Shown: positions 51,035-63,817, numbered from the stretch's first letter. The stretch: DNA of 64,000 bases from Nymphaea colorata (GCF_008831285.2 NC_045142.1:3727501-3791500); one strand, 5' to 3'. Numbers and translations are program-made. Notes: generated by a model not told the origin, from the letters alone.

Positions 51035-52322
51035 CACATATCAACCATGTGAAATCGTAGATCATGTAACTCTGCAATTCCATAGCTAGTCAAAGGGAAT
51101 GAAAAAATTATGAGATAAAACAAAATTAATGGAGACTCTTACTTTGAGCAACAGTCAATAAAAATTGAGCAGATCTCTAGTTTTTAAAAAGGAAAAATAA
51201 GGGAGATGAAAAGGAAAATAATGGAGACTCCTTTGTCTTGTGTATGCACTACAGAAAAAGCATGCATTCACAACATTAAACAATTACGCAAGCAAAAACT
51301 AAATAAAGCAAGGAAAAAAAAAGAAAAAGAGAGATGGAAATAACTAATATGCTATATCAAATACTTAGTCTCAAGAAAACTTTGCCTAGAAGAAAACTGC
51401 TCATCACTAGTTTTTTAGAACAAAAAACCAGATCTAGACCTTTAAAGTTTAGCATAAAACAAACCTAATGTGAACAAAATTTTGGCCAGCATGCTCTTTT
51501 ACACCCAGGAGAATGCATTATAGTCAAGTTTTCTCTAGCTCTAGCACAAGCTTTTTAGCCTTGCAATTTGGTGTCTGGTCGCTTCCATGTCCTTTCCATT
51601 TATATTTGTTATGAGGACAGAACTTTTATCTCATAATAGCCACAAAACTAAATTTTGTATGGAACATACACTAAATCAAGTCATTTCCTGAAATATTGAC
51701 ATTTTAAGTAGATTTTTGCTGTGAAACATTGTTTAATTGATCAAAACTAAGATCACGATGAATCCGATTTTTGAACCTGAAATTTGAATGGAATAGCTTA
51801 AGAACTTTGTCCATGCATGCAAAATTTTTATCAAAATTTGTCCACACAATCTCCATAAAATGACCACCAATATATTAAGAAAATAAAAATATATTTATCT
51901 TTATCTTATTTTATGGCTGACACGATATGGTAGATCTTGATGCATATCAGTAGTACGTACTTAGTTTTTAGGATTCAAATGTGATTTAAAACACAAGTTA
52001 ATTATGCATTTGACTTTTTGGGCAAATGCTATGATATATATATATCAAGAGAGAGAGAGAGAATGTATGTTTGTATATTTCAAAAGTTGGCTCATGCTAT
52101 TCAAGTCACCTAGCACACTCATGAGGGTTAATTGATCTATTGTAATGGATTGTTAAAAATAAAACAAGAAAAAAGAAAGTTATGACCTATTTTTATATGA
52201 TAAAAATATGTTCTTTTTGTTTTTCTATCAATCTTCAATTACAGTGGATCATACCATCTTCATGAGTGAGCTTTTCTATTAACCTGCAGTGGATTAGACT
52301 GTCTTCATGAGTGAGCTGCCAA

Positions 52323-52324
52323 AG

Positions 52325-52381
<57 letters not shown>
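52323..52381. repeat. (TA)n-(TG)n microsatellite
   Basis: Short (TA)n then about 22 TG units. It is the inverted partner of 42003-42074. Confidence 0.95.
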
Positions 52382-52384
<3 letters not shown>

Positions 52385-53056
52385 GCATGATGAAGGGCAC
52401 ATTTCTTGCTTTAGACAACATGGGTATAGATAATGATTTTTATCATATAATTAGCTAGAGATATAGGACATCTAGGGTTTCTGGTTTCTTGGGTACAAAT
52501 CAGTTTTGAAGCAATAAAGTTGTTTACATCCATAGAACCAACTCCGCTCATGTCCGATCGAACATAGACGTCAATTGGTTCAAGTTTGGGACTCCAATAT
52601 GCTCAAACCTCGGTCATAATGATAATTGTTCCTAAATCAATGGAGTTAAGGGAAGAATATTATTTACACCTTATATTTAATATTTTTTTAAAATAAGAAA
52701 TTTTCCTGTAATGAAAATTCATGACAATGTTCTAGATTGGTATTAAAGCTAAACCCTTTCACAAAACCAAATAATCAAGATTGGAGTGTTATTGAATCAA
52801 AGAGATTGTGTCTATTTTAATTCACAAAGCGAACAAAATCTAATGTTAACTCGACCAATGAAGACAGTAATAGAATCAATAGTACGTTTCAGTCGATTCA
52901 GGCCTATCCATAAATTTGATACAAGTTGTGGAGGTTTCCGGTGCTAACCTCTACAGTGGCTCGATTCTTCTTCCTTCAGCTGCAGCAGCGGATTCCATGG
53001 CGTGAAGATGGAGGGCTCCCTCTGTAAGAAACTCATCAGCCTTGGGTGCACCCATG

Positions 53057-53251
53057 CAAGGGTGGAGCCAGGATTTTCTTCAGAGGCTGGCCGACAGTCC
53101 AACCTCTAGATGCGGGTAGGGCCAAACTGAATTCAAATCCAAAAAGTACATAGGACAATTAAAAAATTTTATTTTTTTCAGCGTTTTTTTTTTTTTCATT
53201 GGCTGTGGTGGGGCCATGGCTTAGGCGGGCCACACCCAACCTCCACCCCTA
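53057..53251. mobile_element. hAT-like miniature element, right-arm copy
   Basis: 195 bp, from CAAGGGTGGAGCCAGG to CTCCACCCCTA, flanked by CACCCATG at 53049-53056 and 53252-53259. That target duplication is the reverse complement of the one around 41147-41326, so both are the same ancestral insertion. Here the terminal bases have mutated (CAGGGG to CAAGGG). Confidence 0.88.
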
Positions 53252-53535
53252 CACCCATGTGTTCGTAAGCTGCGGGCTCTCCCCCGGAGGGTCACCGGCT
53301 TTAGATATTCCCGCGGCCGCAGGCTACAGCATTGCCGGAGCGATCGGGTTACTGCTGCATGGTAAATGTTCAGCGAACGATAGAGTGACTTGGGAAGCAC
53401 AAGGAGGACTGTTGGGCGGGGAAGGCTGCATGGTGGTAGAAGTTTGGAGCAATTGTGTGATAGAGAGAGAGGGACATGGGGTTGACAGGAACATTGTCGA
53501 AGTGGAACCTGCCATATGCTTATGTTGTTCCTTAT

Positions 53536-53576
<41 letters not shown>

Positions 53577-53600
53577 CCGACATCATCAAAACAAAAATAA
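53199..53600 (+). other. Open frame kept in both arms, right copy
   Basis: 133-residue frame, partner of 40834-41199. Conserved parts are SPALDIP, GGLLGGEGCMVV and IEREGHG. The (GA)n microsatellite at 53539-53572 encodes the RERE tail. The family is unknown. Confidence 0.3.
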
Positions 53601-55046
53601 ACCCGACGTAGTGACTATTTTACAGGTGAACAACACATTAAACAGCTAGCGGATGATCGATTGTAATAACAAGGAACTAAAAATTGCAGAAAAGATAATT
53701 CTTTGAGGGGGCGTTTGATATCCAGAAATTCATTTTTAAAGAGTTGGAATTTATGTTGCTACGTAGGTGCTGAGAATGTTGCAGGAAAAATGTTTAAGCC
53801 CCAAAGAAAAAACCTTTTTCCTGAATTTTTACCCCTTGATGTATGGTTGGAATTTTAAAGTTAGAACTAAAAGTATGAAAGTCAAATATACTAAAAAAAA
53901 GAGAGAGAAAATTGAATGAATGAGCGGGTAGGTGCACACTCTTAGGTGTTTGACCCATTAAGAATGATATTTGATATTGACCGTTGATTTGGCTCATAAA
54001 AGTAAAGAAAACAATAAAATGAGGTATTTTAGTCATATTAATTGACATGCTTCTATCATCCATTTCCTCATAAAAGTTCTTAGTATATTATTAGTTACGG
54101 CTTTAAGAATTTCACAAACAGCCACGGCCCTTGAATACGACCTGTATTAAATCGCTTAACAACCGAGCAAAAGAAGCATTTTACTTCCTCTGAAAATTGA
54201 GATGAAGCAATAGGGGTATGGATTAATGCCCATCACCAATTCGTCGATATCATGGTCTACACTATATGCTTAATACAATACCATATTGATATGAAAATAA
54301 ATTACTTTAGATTACTAACTAAAGTAGTAGAGATACTTTATGGATAGGTAGGTAATTTTGCATTTCCACATTATTTTGCCTTTAATGAACTTTATAACTA
54401 CCTTAGCTTTATTTTGCTTTGCAATTTATCGATATGTAGTTTTACCTTTCCATGTTATCTTATCATTAACAAATATTGTAATTCTAAGTAGAAGTCAGTC
54501 TCATCTTCACTAATAGTAAGTAACCTCCCATTTTTCACCAGTTGTTCCATCGCACCTCTAACCACTGTGACCATCACGGACACCTGCACCTCACTGCTAT
54601 CACCAACTTTATAGTATCACTGCAGCAATGCCGCTGCCATCGTCCCTGCCATTACTACCTTTATCATCTCACGAGATGACCACCATCTTTCCACCATCAT
54701 CTCTATTTCCTCCGGCATTCCTAACTTGTCAGAGCCAAAACTGCCGTTTGCAAAGTATTGACATTTGACGCCACCATTACCACCGGCACCGTCTCCAAGG
54801 GTTGTTGCACCACCATATCAGTCCGCCACCTCCTCATCTTTTCTTACGTTTGATTTAAAATAAATTTTCCTAACAGTTACATTTGCAATTAATAAATGAC
54901 AACCATACTTTCAATCAGAAGCTTTTAACTGTAAGCTTAAGCTTGTAAAGAATCAAAGTTAGCAATTTGAACTGTTTGACCAATAGAGTTCTTCTAATGC
55001 TTTTGAGAAATATGGAGTTCTTCTAATGCTTTTGAGAAATATGATC

Positions 55047-55440
55047 CAAGTCGACGTCTAGGCATCGAATCCGAACCTGCTGACATTGAGGTGCACGTGT
55101 CATGGTTGAACTTCATTATTTTGAGAGTATGCTTGTAGCTTTAACGTGGCTGGATCAAGCAGATTACTGTGCGGCAATGTCCATAGAGAAGCACCTTTAG
55201 AGCGTGCTGATTCAGTGGGGAAAATACTTTTGATTTGTTTCAGACGATTAAACATAGGTGAATGAAATCGTTTAGCGTAACTAGAAATATCATATGCCAT
55301 TTTCACGTTTAGCCTCAAAACGAATCAATTACGACTTTCTTCAAATGTGGTGTTGACTTTAACATTGGAATTACAAACTAAGTTGAAACGGCAATCTGCC
55401 AAACAAATAGATCATCTTCCGTTTCAACTTAGTTTAATAA
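55047..55440. other. Spacer with a 17-bp hairpin
   Basis: 55375-55391 (AAACTAAGTTGAAACGG) is exactly complementary to 55419-55435, with a 27-base loop. A minus-strand frame at 55100-55318 has no recognisable domain. Confidence 0.6.
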
Positions 55441-55672
55441 TTACCCATTGGCCAAAAATTTTCAGCTCGGCTCCTGCAGTCTAGGCCTGCAGATAGCTTC
55501 ATCTTTTAAACTCCTTGAACCTAGGTGGTGAACCATGGAATCTTAGGCACGGCTTTAACAATATAAATTGATCAGCATGGTCATACTATGTTGAGATTAT
55601 GTTTAAAAAATCTCTTATCATGTAATTGAATTGTTCTTGTTTGATTCTTGACATAAATGGAGTGAGATATGG

Positions 55673-55711
<39 letters not shown>

Positions 55712-55964
55712 TCTCTCTCTCCCTCCCTTAACATGCATTCTAAGTTGTCCGATTTGAATTTTCAACAAGCGAATTGTGATATATCCCCTTCGTCCAATAT
55801 ATATATATGTATATATATATATATAAACCCTAGCTTTGCTAAGCTAATAGTGGATCGGATTTTGGAAGCCTTGTCATTGGGGTTAACAAAATGGGACTCT
55901 GCTAGAAGTCCAATACAAAAAGTAGGGATCCATTTAGATTGCGTCTGATAATCTCATCTTCTTC
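55441..55964 (+). repeat. Direct repeat E, copy 1
   Basis: About 520 bp matching 58827-59350 in the same orientation, from TACCCATTGGCC to GCGTCTGAT.ATCTCAT. It contains a (CT)n tract at about 55673-55727 and a (TA)n tract near 55798-55825, both of different length or composition in copy 2. It is an unclassified interspersed repeat. Confidence 0.85.
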
Positions 55965-57180
55965 CATGTTTTATACAAATTTTTCATATGTTTTTTTTAT
56001 AAAATTTTGCACAAACATAAATACATGTACATGTGCTTTGTCATATTCCCCTATTCACAAATTTTAAAATTTCCATGTCTACATCCATTCTTCCCTATCC
56101 ATACCCATACCAGGCATCCATATGTCAGGACTTGGTGCACCAGGCGCTTACAAATCCGTGGATAAGTTCTAGTGACCCCGGGAAGACAGGGAAAGGTGGA
56201 TTGTGGCTCGACATGGATGGAGATTGCCCCTTGGTAGAGCAAAAAGGCAAAGAACTCATTAAAAGGGCAGCAACAGGACACGGCAGATTATTACAGATTT
56301 ATAAGACACTCATAGAGTATTCCTATTGTCAAACGGTCCCAAGGGTTTGGTAAACATGTATGGGCTAAGCTACTAATGGAGACTTATACTTAAACGGTCT
56401 CCACACCGAATGCCTATTTATACTTAAAAACGAAGATGATTTTTTTTTTGTTGATTTCTTTCATATATACAACCAATATTTTCTTTTATAGCACAAGCAA
56501 GTCTAATTTGATTTAATTCTTGAAATATCAATCTTCCACATAGAACCTAATTTTTTTTTTCTCTTGGATTCCGCCCAAATAAATAATTAATTTTTCTATC
56601 CATACATGTCCATTAATAAAGATCTTGTAAATGATGTCAATCTTTTTTATCTATATATAAATCTTATGAAATAATTTACCCACTAATATATTGGCCAACA
56701 TGGCTATTCTTATGAAAGATGTATATATGAGCGATCTCTGATGTAATAACTTAATTTGCTTATCGAACAGAAAGTTCTGAATACGGAGAACGTTTGTAGA
56801 GACAAGACATGGGCAGCGTTTGGATTACATATTCAGAAAATAATTTTTTAGAACCTTGGGATACATAAAGTTCTGATGTACCAGGGATGGTTCTTCTCAA
56901 ATATGGGTGGCACCATGTTCGAGCTCATATTGTGGCGGTAGTCCTGAAGTTTCTATTTTTTTCTGATGTAAGTCTGAATTTCGCAACTAATTACTCAAAG
57001 GAATTTCAGATAAATAATAATATGTTAGGGAAGTAAAAGTTTATGTTTTCCACTTTTTATTCTGATGTGCTTTCCATTTTGTTATGTAAGAAAAAAGGTC
57101 ACAGTTACTTTCTTCATCATAATAGGCAGTTAGTTTAACATGGCAAAAGTCAGTGCAGTTTAAAGGCACGACCTTATCTG
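55965..57180. other. Intergenic, nothing recognised
   Basis: An open frame at 56033-56353 (plus) of 106 residues has no domain I recognise. The rest is AT-rich with T runs. Confidence 0.5.
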
Positions 57181-57518
57181 GTAGTTGCGGCCGGCTGAAA
57201 CGGTCTTGATCAGTAAAATCTTAATTGAGACTATGTATAAGAGGGTGGACTCTCAAATTAAGCCTCTCAAATAAGCTAATAAGATCGAGTTATTCAAGGG
57301 AGGATAGAGCATTTTAGAAATTTTTTTATAAGGTATCTATAATTTAGACTTTTGAAATCTTATAATTCCCTTTTCCTCTTTCTAAAAATTTCATGTTTGT
57401 TTATCATGGTATTGTAGTCATTATACATTCCTTGCATGCACAAAAAAGTGTGCACGTAACCAGTTTCAGTATACATTCTATATCATCCCATGAGAAGCAT
57501 ATTGACCATTTTGGCCCC
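57181..57518 (+). repeat. Direct repeat D, copy 2
   Basis: Matches 39020-39348 in the same orientation, ending at the same GGCCCC. The two copies lie outside the inverted arms, one adjacent and one about 2.1 kb away. Confidence 0.85.
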
Positions 57519-58826
57519 GAACACTTGACTCCACGGCCTCAATGTTAAAATTTTTCTCGGCTTCTCTTTCAACAGCTAGCTTGTTATTTACACTTGGAGA
57601 GTCTGTCTTTACCTAATTTTCATTTGTCTGTACCCAGCTTTTCACATTATATAGCTTTCTCGCTCTCACGTGCAAGTTGAATCGATTGAGGAAGTACTTA
57701 AAACAAATCTAACGCTCATAGTGATATTGATGCCATCATGCACCTGAGTATTCACCCACCGCTTCAAGTAGTGTAATCGGTAGCTCGAGTCATCAAGTGG
57801 GTTCAATTGTACTGGACGGCCTAGAAGAAAGTGACCTGAATTTTCCCTTTGCCCAATTGTATTGCACTGTCTTTAAGAAAGTTTAGGTTTTAGACCTTTA
57901 AATACCCAACCATTTAATGTGTCAGCTCTTGAGAAAGTAAACCCTGGTACGTCACAAGTGCCATTCTGTAAGAAGGCGAATGTCCTACAAAATCTCAACG
58001 GCAAAGTGCAGTACCAGGGCTGAAGGGAGACAGACTTGTTCCTTCTGAACTTTTAGGAAAGTAAAATTTCCTGTGAGAAAATATTGAAAAGGTCAGTCCT
58101 CCCACAAATTTGATAACGCCCTTTCGAGAAAATGAAAAACAACATGTTTGCAAATTAATTTGTATCCAAAAAGGAAAGTGCTCCATTTATTACAAAAAAG
58201 TTACCCGGCCTAATAACGAGTTCGTTCACTTTAGCGAACTCCTTTACATTTAGCCAATGTAGTAATTGTATATATGTATATATATATATATGAAACCAGT
58301 TTTCTATCCGCGTCAAATTCCTATGACAAACAGGTGTGTTAATATACAAAGTCTAGGACTAATTACTCGAAAAACAATCTTCACAGCATTTTGAAATTTT
58401 AACATATATATGCACTTTTCATAATGAAAAGCTTGGGAATCGACTAATAATATTTAACCTTTTATATACAATTTCAGTTTATAATTACCAATTTTCATAC
58501 CAAATGTTTATGATATATAACTTGCACATAAAAAGGTTGTAACTAATGAACATAGTCCAAAAATAAGAATCACAACATCTTGGCTTCAGGTCACTTAGGG
58601 TCATCTTACATCTTGGCTTCAGGTCACCTAGACCTATCTGAGTGCGCCCATAGCACGGGTGGAGCTACATGCAAGCATGTACGGGCAGTTGTCCACGCAG
58701 TCCCACAAAATTTATTACTTTTTACATTGGTGGCTCCCAGCAATTTGTTTATTCATATACTGTCTTCCCATTAATTATTTGCAAATGCCTTGATTTTATT
58801 ATGTTTAAGATTTTTTTTTTTTAATA
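57519..58826. other. Intergenic with a short direct repeat
   Basis: No gene is recognised. CATCTTGGCTTCAGGTCAC occurs twice within 58575-58630, creating a small tandem duplication. A short (TA)n tract lies near 58270-58290. Confidence 0.5.
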
Positions 58827-59061
58827 AGTACCCATTGGCCAAAAATTTCCAGCACAACCTCTTGCAGTCTAAGCGCTGCAAATAGCTTCATCCTCTAAAC
58901 TCCTTGAACCTAGGTGATGAACAGTAAATGGAAATCTTAGGGACGACCTTAACAATATAAATTGATCGTCACGGTCATACTATAATGTTGAGATTACGTT
59001 TAAAAAATTTCTTATCATGTAATTTAAACGTTCTTGTTTGATTCTTGACATAAGTGCACTG

Positions 59062-59119
<58 letters not shown>

Positions 59120-59350
59120 TACACACAAAACATGCATTCTCAGTTTTTTTATTTGAATTTTCACAATTGTGATGTATCACCTTCGTCCAAGATATATGTG
59201 TATATTTATAATCCCTAGCTTTGCTAAGCTAATCGTGGATCGGATTTTGGAAGCCATGTCGTTGGGGTTATCAAAATGGAACTCTGCTAGAAGTCCAATA
59301 CAAAAAGTAGGGAGCCATTTAGATTGCGTCTGATGATCTCATTTCTTCCA
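58827..59350 (+). repeat. Direct repeat E, copy 2
   Basis: Partner of 55441-55964. Here the simple repeat is (TC)n at about 59066-59100 followed by (AC)n to 59120. Confidence 0.85.
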
Positions 59351-60240
59351 TCAAATTGTATGGACCGAAAATTTTAACCTTGCTGTGTCTGGAAATCGTC
59401 CGTTCATATTGACGGACCCTATGGTAATTTTTCTCTAGTTTGAATTTTCTTAAGGAATATATATTATCCTGCCTGTGACAAGGCAAATATGCTCTTTGCC
59501 TTCACCCTTTCCATCATTTTGACAAATATTATATACCCGACTCTTAAAGCACATGAACTTAACAAGGAAATCAATGTTATTGATATTTGAATGAAGCTGA
59601 GTGCTTTCTATCAAAGATAAGGTTAGCTTACTATCCTTAAGTATTATTTGTTTATGGTGAGACTTTTTCGATCACATTCTGTGTTAAACAAAATTAACCC
59701 AATCTCTTTCCTTTTCCTTTCCTTTTCATCTCTGGTTTCTCAAACCCTATCTAATTGCCTTTATGGGGTTTAAGCTTGCCTTGCTCCTTATAATGCCTTC
59801 TAACGTTCCCCCATGAATATTGGGTTATTTTTCTTTGTTAATATGGAATCTTAGAAGGCGGGATGCTGCTAGTGCACTAGATCTTTTAGTTCATAATTTC
59901 AGGCTTTTTTTTGTGCAAGTATTGGATAAATCCGCACTTCTTAGCTTTAGATAGGTTATGTTGTGCATGTTAGCAAGGTTATTAACTACTCTGAGTGCTT
60001 TCCGGAAGTCTCTTCGGTCTTTTTCCTTGTTTGTATTTCTTTACCATAGCGTGCTGATGACAAATGTTGAGAAATTCTGTTCCATCTGTGATATGAATAT
60101 GTAAAAAACATTAGCCTATATTGTCCCTGATGAAGTGAGTCTCAGCATCTTAGCTTTATTTTAAAATGGTAGTCTACTTCTTCTTTTTCATGTTATAGAT
60201 GGACATCCCACATAAATATATGGTTTTGTAAATTGTTTGT
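59351..60240. other. Intergenic, upstream of the MON1-like exon
   Basis: No further MON1-like exon could be found here. T-rich sequence that could be intron of the same fragment. Confidence 0.45.
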
Positions 60241-60242
60241 AG

Positions 60243-60586
60243 GAATCCAGCTAGTTTTCTTCATGCATATACGTGTCTTCCTCTTGCTTACTCCGCCAGG
60301 CAGGCTGCAGGCGCTATTTTGCAAGATGTTGCTGACTCCGGAGTCTCATTTGCTATATTAATGTGCAAACACAAGGTTTGTTATTTTTATTCAGAAATCA
60401 TTGGCTGTTGTAACAGAGAAATAGGTGCATGCTGGAAGTCCATATACGCAAAATTGTCCCCTGTGTCTGCACATCCTTGTATGTTATTGGGTGTTTTTTC
60501 TGAACTTCTATAGCAGATCCACCAGGTTTAGATACAACTGTGCGTGGACAAGCAGTTTCAAAAAGCTTGGGTGGGGATAACAACTA

Positions 60587-60623
<37 letters not shown>

Positions 60624-60928
60624 TACGTATGTATAGCATCACAAAAATTGCTGATATTTTCAAAATATCATAGCAAAAATGTCAAAAAAAATTGAAAAAG
60701 AACTATCTTTACATTTTGAAAACATTCTCAAAATGAAAATTTTGCAAAAACCACAATGATATTTTCTGAAAGAGATCCATCATTGGTATCATTTTTGGGT
60801 TTACATGTTTTTCCATTGTGGTTGGTATTGTGTATTAGCTTGGACAGTTGACAAAACTTAGAATATAAAGTCTGCAGGTTATCAGCCTTGTGGGAGCTCA
60901 AAAAGCATCGCTCCATCCAGATGACATG
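60243..60928 (+). pseudogene. MON1: MON1-like vacuolar fusion protein fragment, two exons
   Basis: An exon at 60243-60375 (AG before, GT after) encodes [36 protein letters not shown] and AILMCKHK, which I recognise as the conserved central part of plant MON1, a subunit of the MON1-CCZ1 exchange factor for Rab7 on late endosomes. A second exon starts at 60878 after TCTGCAG and continues in phase with VISLVGAQKASLHPDDM to about 60928, then leaves the expected sequence. (TG)n at 60591-60620 lies in the intron. Other exons are missing, so this is a fragment, possibly captured by a mobile element. The family call is from memory of the motif, not a search. Confidence 0.75.
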
Positions 60929-61740
60929 TTTTTGCAATTTGAAATTTTGAATGGTTTTCTGATAGGACGTCAATAATTTCTAATTTCACAAAATATTTAC
61001 TGCAGTTTGTGTGTTGTACAACATTTTATTAGGTGTTAAAATATATGCATATATATGGTTGTATGTCTAACAGACATGCATATATAGATATGTTTATATA
61101 TATGTGTATCACAGTATATACATATGCATATATTTGTATGCATGTTAATGTAAATTATTGTATTTTATCTATCCTTTTTCTGTATTTCCGGTTGTCTATT
61201 TTTCGTTTGTTGTAATAAAAGAAATGCCCTTGATGGGCGTCTGTGTAATCTGTGTCTAGCCATTAGAGTGTCTAATGTTTAGTCTTTGACTGGCTGTGTC
61301 CAGCCTGTAATGTTGTGAATAAGGGGCACTGCAGCATAATAATTATGCTTCTTGAGATGCACTATTAGGGTATAATAAAAGTTTCTTTTTACTATTTGGT
61401 ATGTAATTATGTCTTTTTTTAGTGTCACTGGTAAAATATTAAGTTGTAATTCTGCATAAAAAGTTGGTTCCAGCATAATTAATGAACAAAATATTTATGT
61501 TTAATAAAAAAAGGTTTTTTTATGAAGACAAAAAATGAAAATAAGAAAATAACAAGATTCTAAGGGCCCGTTTGATGCCTTGAAAATATAGAAATGAAAA
61601 GAAATTTTTAAAAATTTATTTCTAGAATTGGTGAACTGGAAACAAAATCTACATCTCCAAAACCTCTTTATGTTTGGTAAGAAGAACATGAACCTTACAT
61701 AAATGACAACTCGGACACAACTAATCACAAGAACTGAAAC
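60929..61740. other. Intergenic with a possible element end
   Basis: AT-rich. GGGCCCGTTTGATGCC at 61564-61579 resembles the end of Harbinger or hAT-type miniature elements, but I found no partner end. No gene is recognised. Confidence 0.45.
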
Positions 61741-61749
61741 TTACACTAA

Positions 61750-62980
61750 ACTTAGGAAGAAGACCATCTAACACAAGCCTCTCAACAAAGACACGGCTAC
61801 AATGACCAAACTGTGAGTGCCAAATATTTGGCTTATTACATTTATCAAGACTATAAACTCCAGGGTTTTGAGACGAGATAGATTGACAAACTGACTTTGA
61901 CTCATGGCGGACAACAACTGCAGGTCTTCTTGAAGAAATACATGTCTATGCATCTGTCTCCTTTAAGGAACGTCTTCCTCATTGTAATATCCTTGACATA
62001 AACAAAAGATGAAGTGAATTCAGTTGCAGAGTTGTAAATTTGGAATTATCTATAAGTTTGGATACAAAAATAATATTTTCCTTGATATTAAGAGCATGGA
62101 GGACATTCGAAAGATGCAAGGAGGAATTGGACAAGGGCATGGAAACATTCCCAACATGAGTAATAGGGTGGTGAGATCCATATCCAGTGACAATGCTACC
62201 AATTCCTTAACGTGTGCACCAAGTTTAGATGAGGAGCTACCATCCTTTTTCTCATCCATTTTCTCTTTTTTCCCTTTGTTTTGGGGATTATCCCAGCAAG
62301 TAGATTTGTTGTGCGCATATTTGTTACAGAAAAAACATGCGGGGACATTACTTGACTGGAAATTGGGCAGGGTATTAGGTGTGGGCAGCATCCTCGCCCT
62401 CATGAGTTGCCTCTTCCACGGCCTCGACCAGGGGCGGAGGGAGGGGGGGCCGCCTGGGCAATGGCCCGGGTGAACGCAGGAAAAAAAAATTGTTTATATT
62501 GAAAAAATCAATTTTTTTTAGTTTGGCCCGACCTGCGGATCGTTTGGCCCACCCCTAAAAAAAATGCTGGCTCCGCCCCTGGCCTCGACCACCAAGATTA
62601 TCAATCCCGCATGCTTTATTAGGAAAAAATGTAGTGGTTGTAGCCAAAACCTGTCCACTTGTTTAATTGGACATCCCTTTCAAACTCATCTCGTACTATA
62701 GTAACATAGCCTGCAAATCTTCAAAGGTTGGCATCTATGGCAAACACTGTTGGGAGGTAGTCAACACATTACATGGCAAAAACTAAGAACTTTTGGCTCC
62801 TAGATGAGTCAACCATAACTTGAAGTTGCCTAGGTAAATTAAGCTAACCCAGCATGGTTCTTTGCTAAACAGTTGACCGAGTATTCATTTGCCCATTGAA
62901 AATACTTTCTTAGTCGAAAAAAATCCATAATCTTCAAGAACTAAGAGGTGTCGTTTGGCATGTGTGGCCCCTTTGTGCTG
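61750..62980 (-). pseudogene. Ty1/copia gag-protease-preintegrase relic
   Basis: Read on the minus strand: a gag tail with PTFEDLQAMLL, MSLKGMSN and GGRGRG (about 62750-62580), a zinc knuckle CFFCNKYAHNKSTC (CX2CX4HX4C, near 62300-62345), a protease-like segment THVGNVSMP then NVLHALNIKENIIFVSKL (about 62190-62060), and the pre-integrase motif GVYSLDKC then NIWHSQFGH (about 61870-61800). Frames change several times. It is interrupted by a 153-bp hAT-like miniature element at the gag linker. No LTRs are seen. Confidence 0.8.
62429..62581. mobile_element. 153-bp hAT-like miniature element in a copia relic
   Basis: It starts CAGGGGCGGAGGGAG and ends CTGGCTCCGCCCCTG, giving an 11-bp perfect terminal inverted repeat (CAGGGGCGGAG). 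The perfect 8-bp target duplication GCCTCGAC lies at 62421-62428 and 62582-62589. The interior is A/T-run and GGCCC-rich without coding capacity. The ends are related to those of the element at 41147 and 53057. Confidence 0.93.
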
Positions 62981-63202
62981 TACTTCCCATTTGCTAGACA
63001 AGAAAAGGAAACAAGTATACAAAAAGACACATTAACCTTTAATTGTTACAGGAGAATGATAGTTCAAATATAAAACTAGTCATGAAATGCTTATTCATCA
63101 TCATTGTCCACAACTGTTCTAAGTGATTCTAATGTGAAGCAGAAAAAGATCAGCCAATGTCTCATTGAATCTTCATTTGTCAGCTGTGATGCTGATCTGA
63201 AT
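62981..63202. other. Intergenic / 3' flank of kinase exon
   Basis: Nothing recognised. It lies downstream of the minus-strand kinase terminal exon and may hold its 3' untranslated region. Confidence 0.45.
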
Positions 63203-63429
63203 TTAAACTTCTGACCTTCTAATGGATGTCCTGGGTGATTTGGACACACGGCGAGATGCTTCAGTTGAAGACTCTGAAGTAGTCACAACTTCTATTGCTG
63301 GAACTTCTAGCTCTTGAGAATCTGCCTCCATCTCTATCTCCATCCCCTGATTCAAATCATTCAGAATATTATACATGTGTGGCCTCTCTGCAGAACTCCG
63401 TGCAGTACATGCGATTGCTACCTCTGCAA
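63203..63429 (-). CDS. C-terminal exon of a receptor-like kinase (LRR-I/malectin type)
   Basis: WKVAEVAIACTARSSAERPHMYNILNDL is the alphaH-alphaI end of a plant receptor kinase domain, with the conserved Arg-Pro of subdomain XI (AERPHM). A Glu- and Ser-rich tail follows (EMEADSQELEVP, TTSESSTEAS) to the stop at 63203-63205. This pattern is typical of LRR-I (malectin-like) kinases. The exon start is probably near 63429, after AAG on the minus strand. No upstream kinase exons are recognisable to the window end, so either a long intron follows or the gene is broken. Confidence 0.7.
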
Positions 63430-63574
63430 CCTTCCACATAGAATCCAGAAATTTACCTCAAAATAGAAATTTTGTTTTGAAAAGCTGTATTTCAATACGA
63501 TTTGTGCTCTAAACTACTCGAACTTTTCTAAGGGGAGCAAGCGAGTACATGGAAAAGATGTTGGAGAAACTTAC

Positions 63575-63629
63575 GATGCAACGGAAGTTGCAAGTCGCCT
63601 GCGGCTTTAGTTCCATGTAGAAATTGTCC
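63575..63629 (-). other. Possible 55-bp exon
   Basis: On the minus strand a 55-base segment is bounded by TTTTCTCCAG before and GTAAGT after, both good splice signals, and reads DNFYMELKPQATCNFRCI. It may be an upstream exon of the kinase at 63203-63429, but the residues are not diagnostic. Confidence 0.25.
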
Positions 63630-63817
63630 CTGGAGAAAACAGCACAAGAGGAAGTAGAAGAGTATGTCAGTTTTTGGGGTTTCCTTCTGAGGGGCTCCTC
63701 ATATGTAATCAACGATTTATTACTTAGTCTCGCTGGATATAAATAGCCAGCCCCTTAGGTTTTCCCCAAATCCAGCAGCGGTTACAGTGAGTGAGAGATT
63801 TTAGGTGAGCATTAAAG

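Noticed and set aside
56033-56353. 106-residue open frame as a candidate gene
   Set aside because: No domain, no splice context and no second copy. Its length is within chance for this region.
60512-60585. Short coding-like segment (DPPGLDTTVRGQAV) after CTATAG, as a third exon near the MON1-like fragment
   Set aside because: It is not part of MON1 as I know it, lies between the two in-phase MON1 exons, and has no clear donor site.
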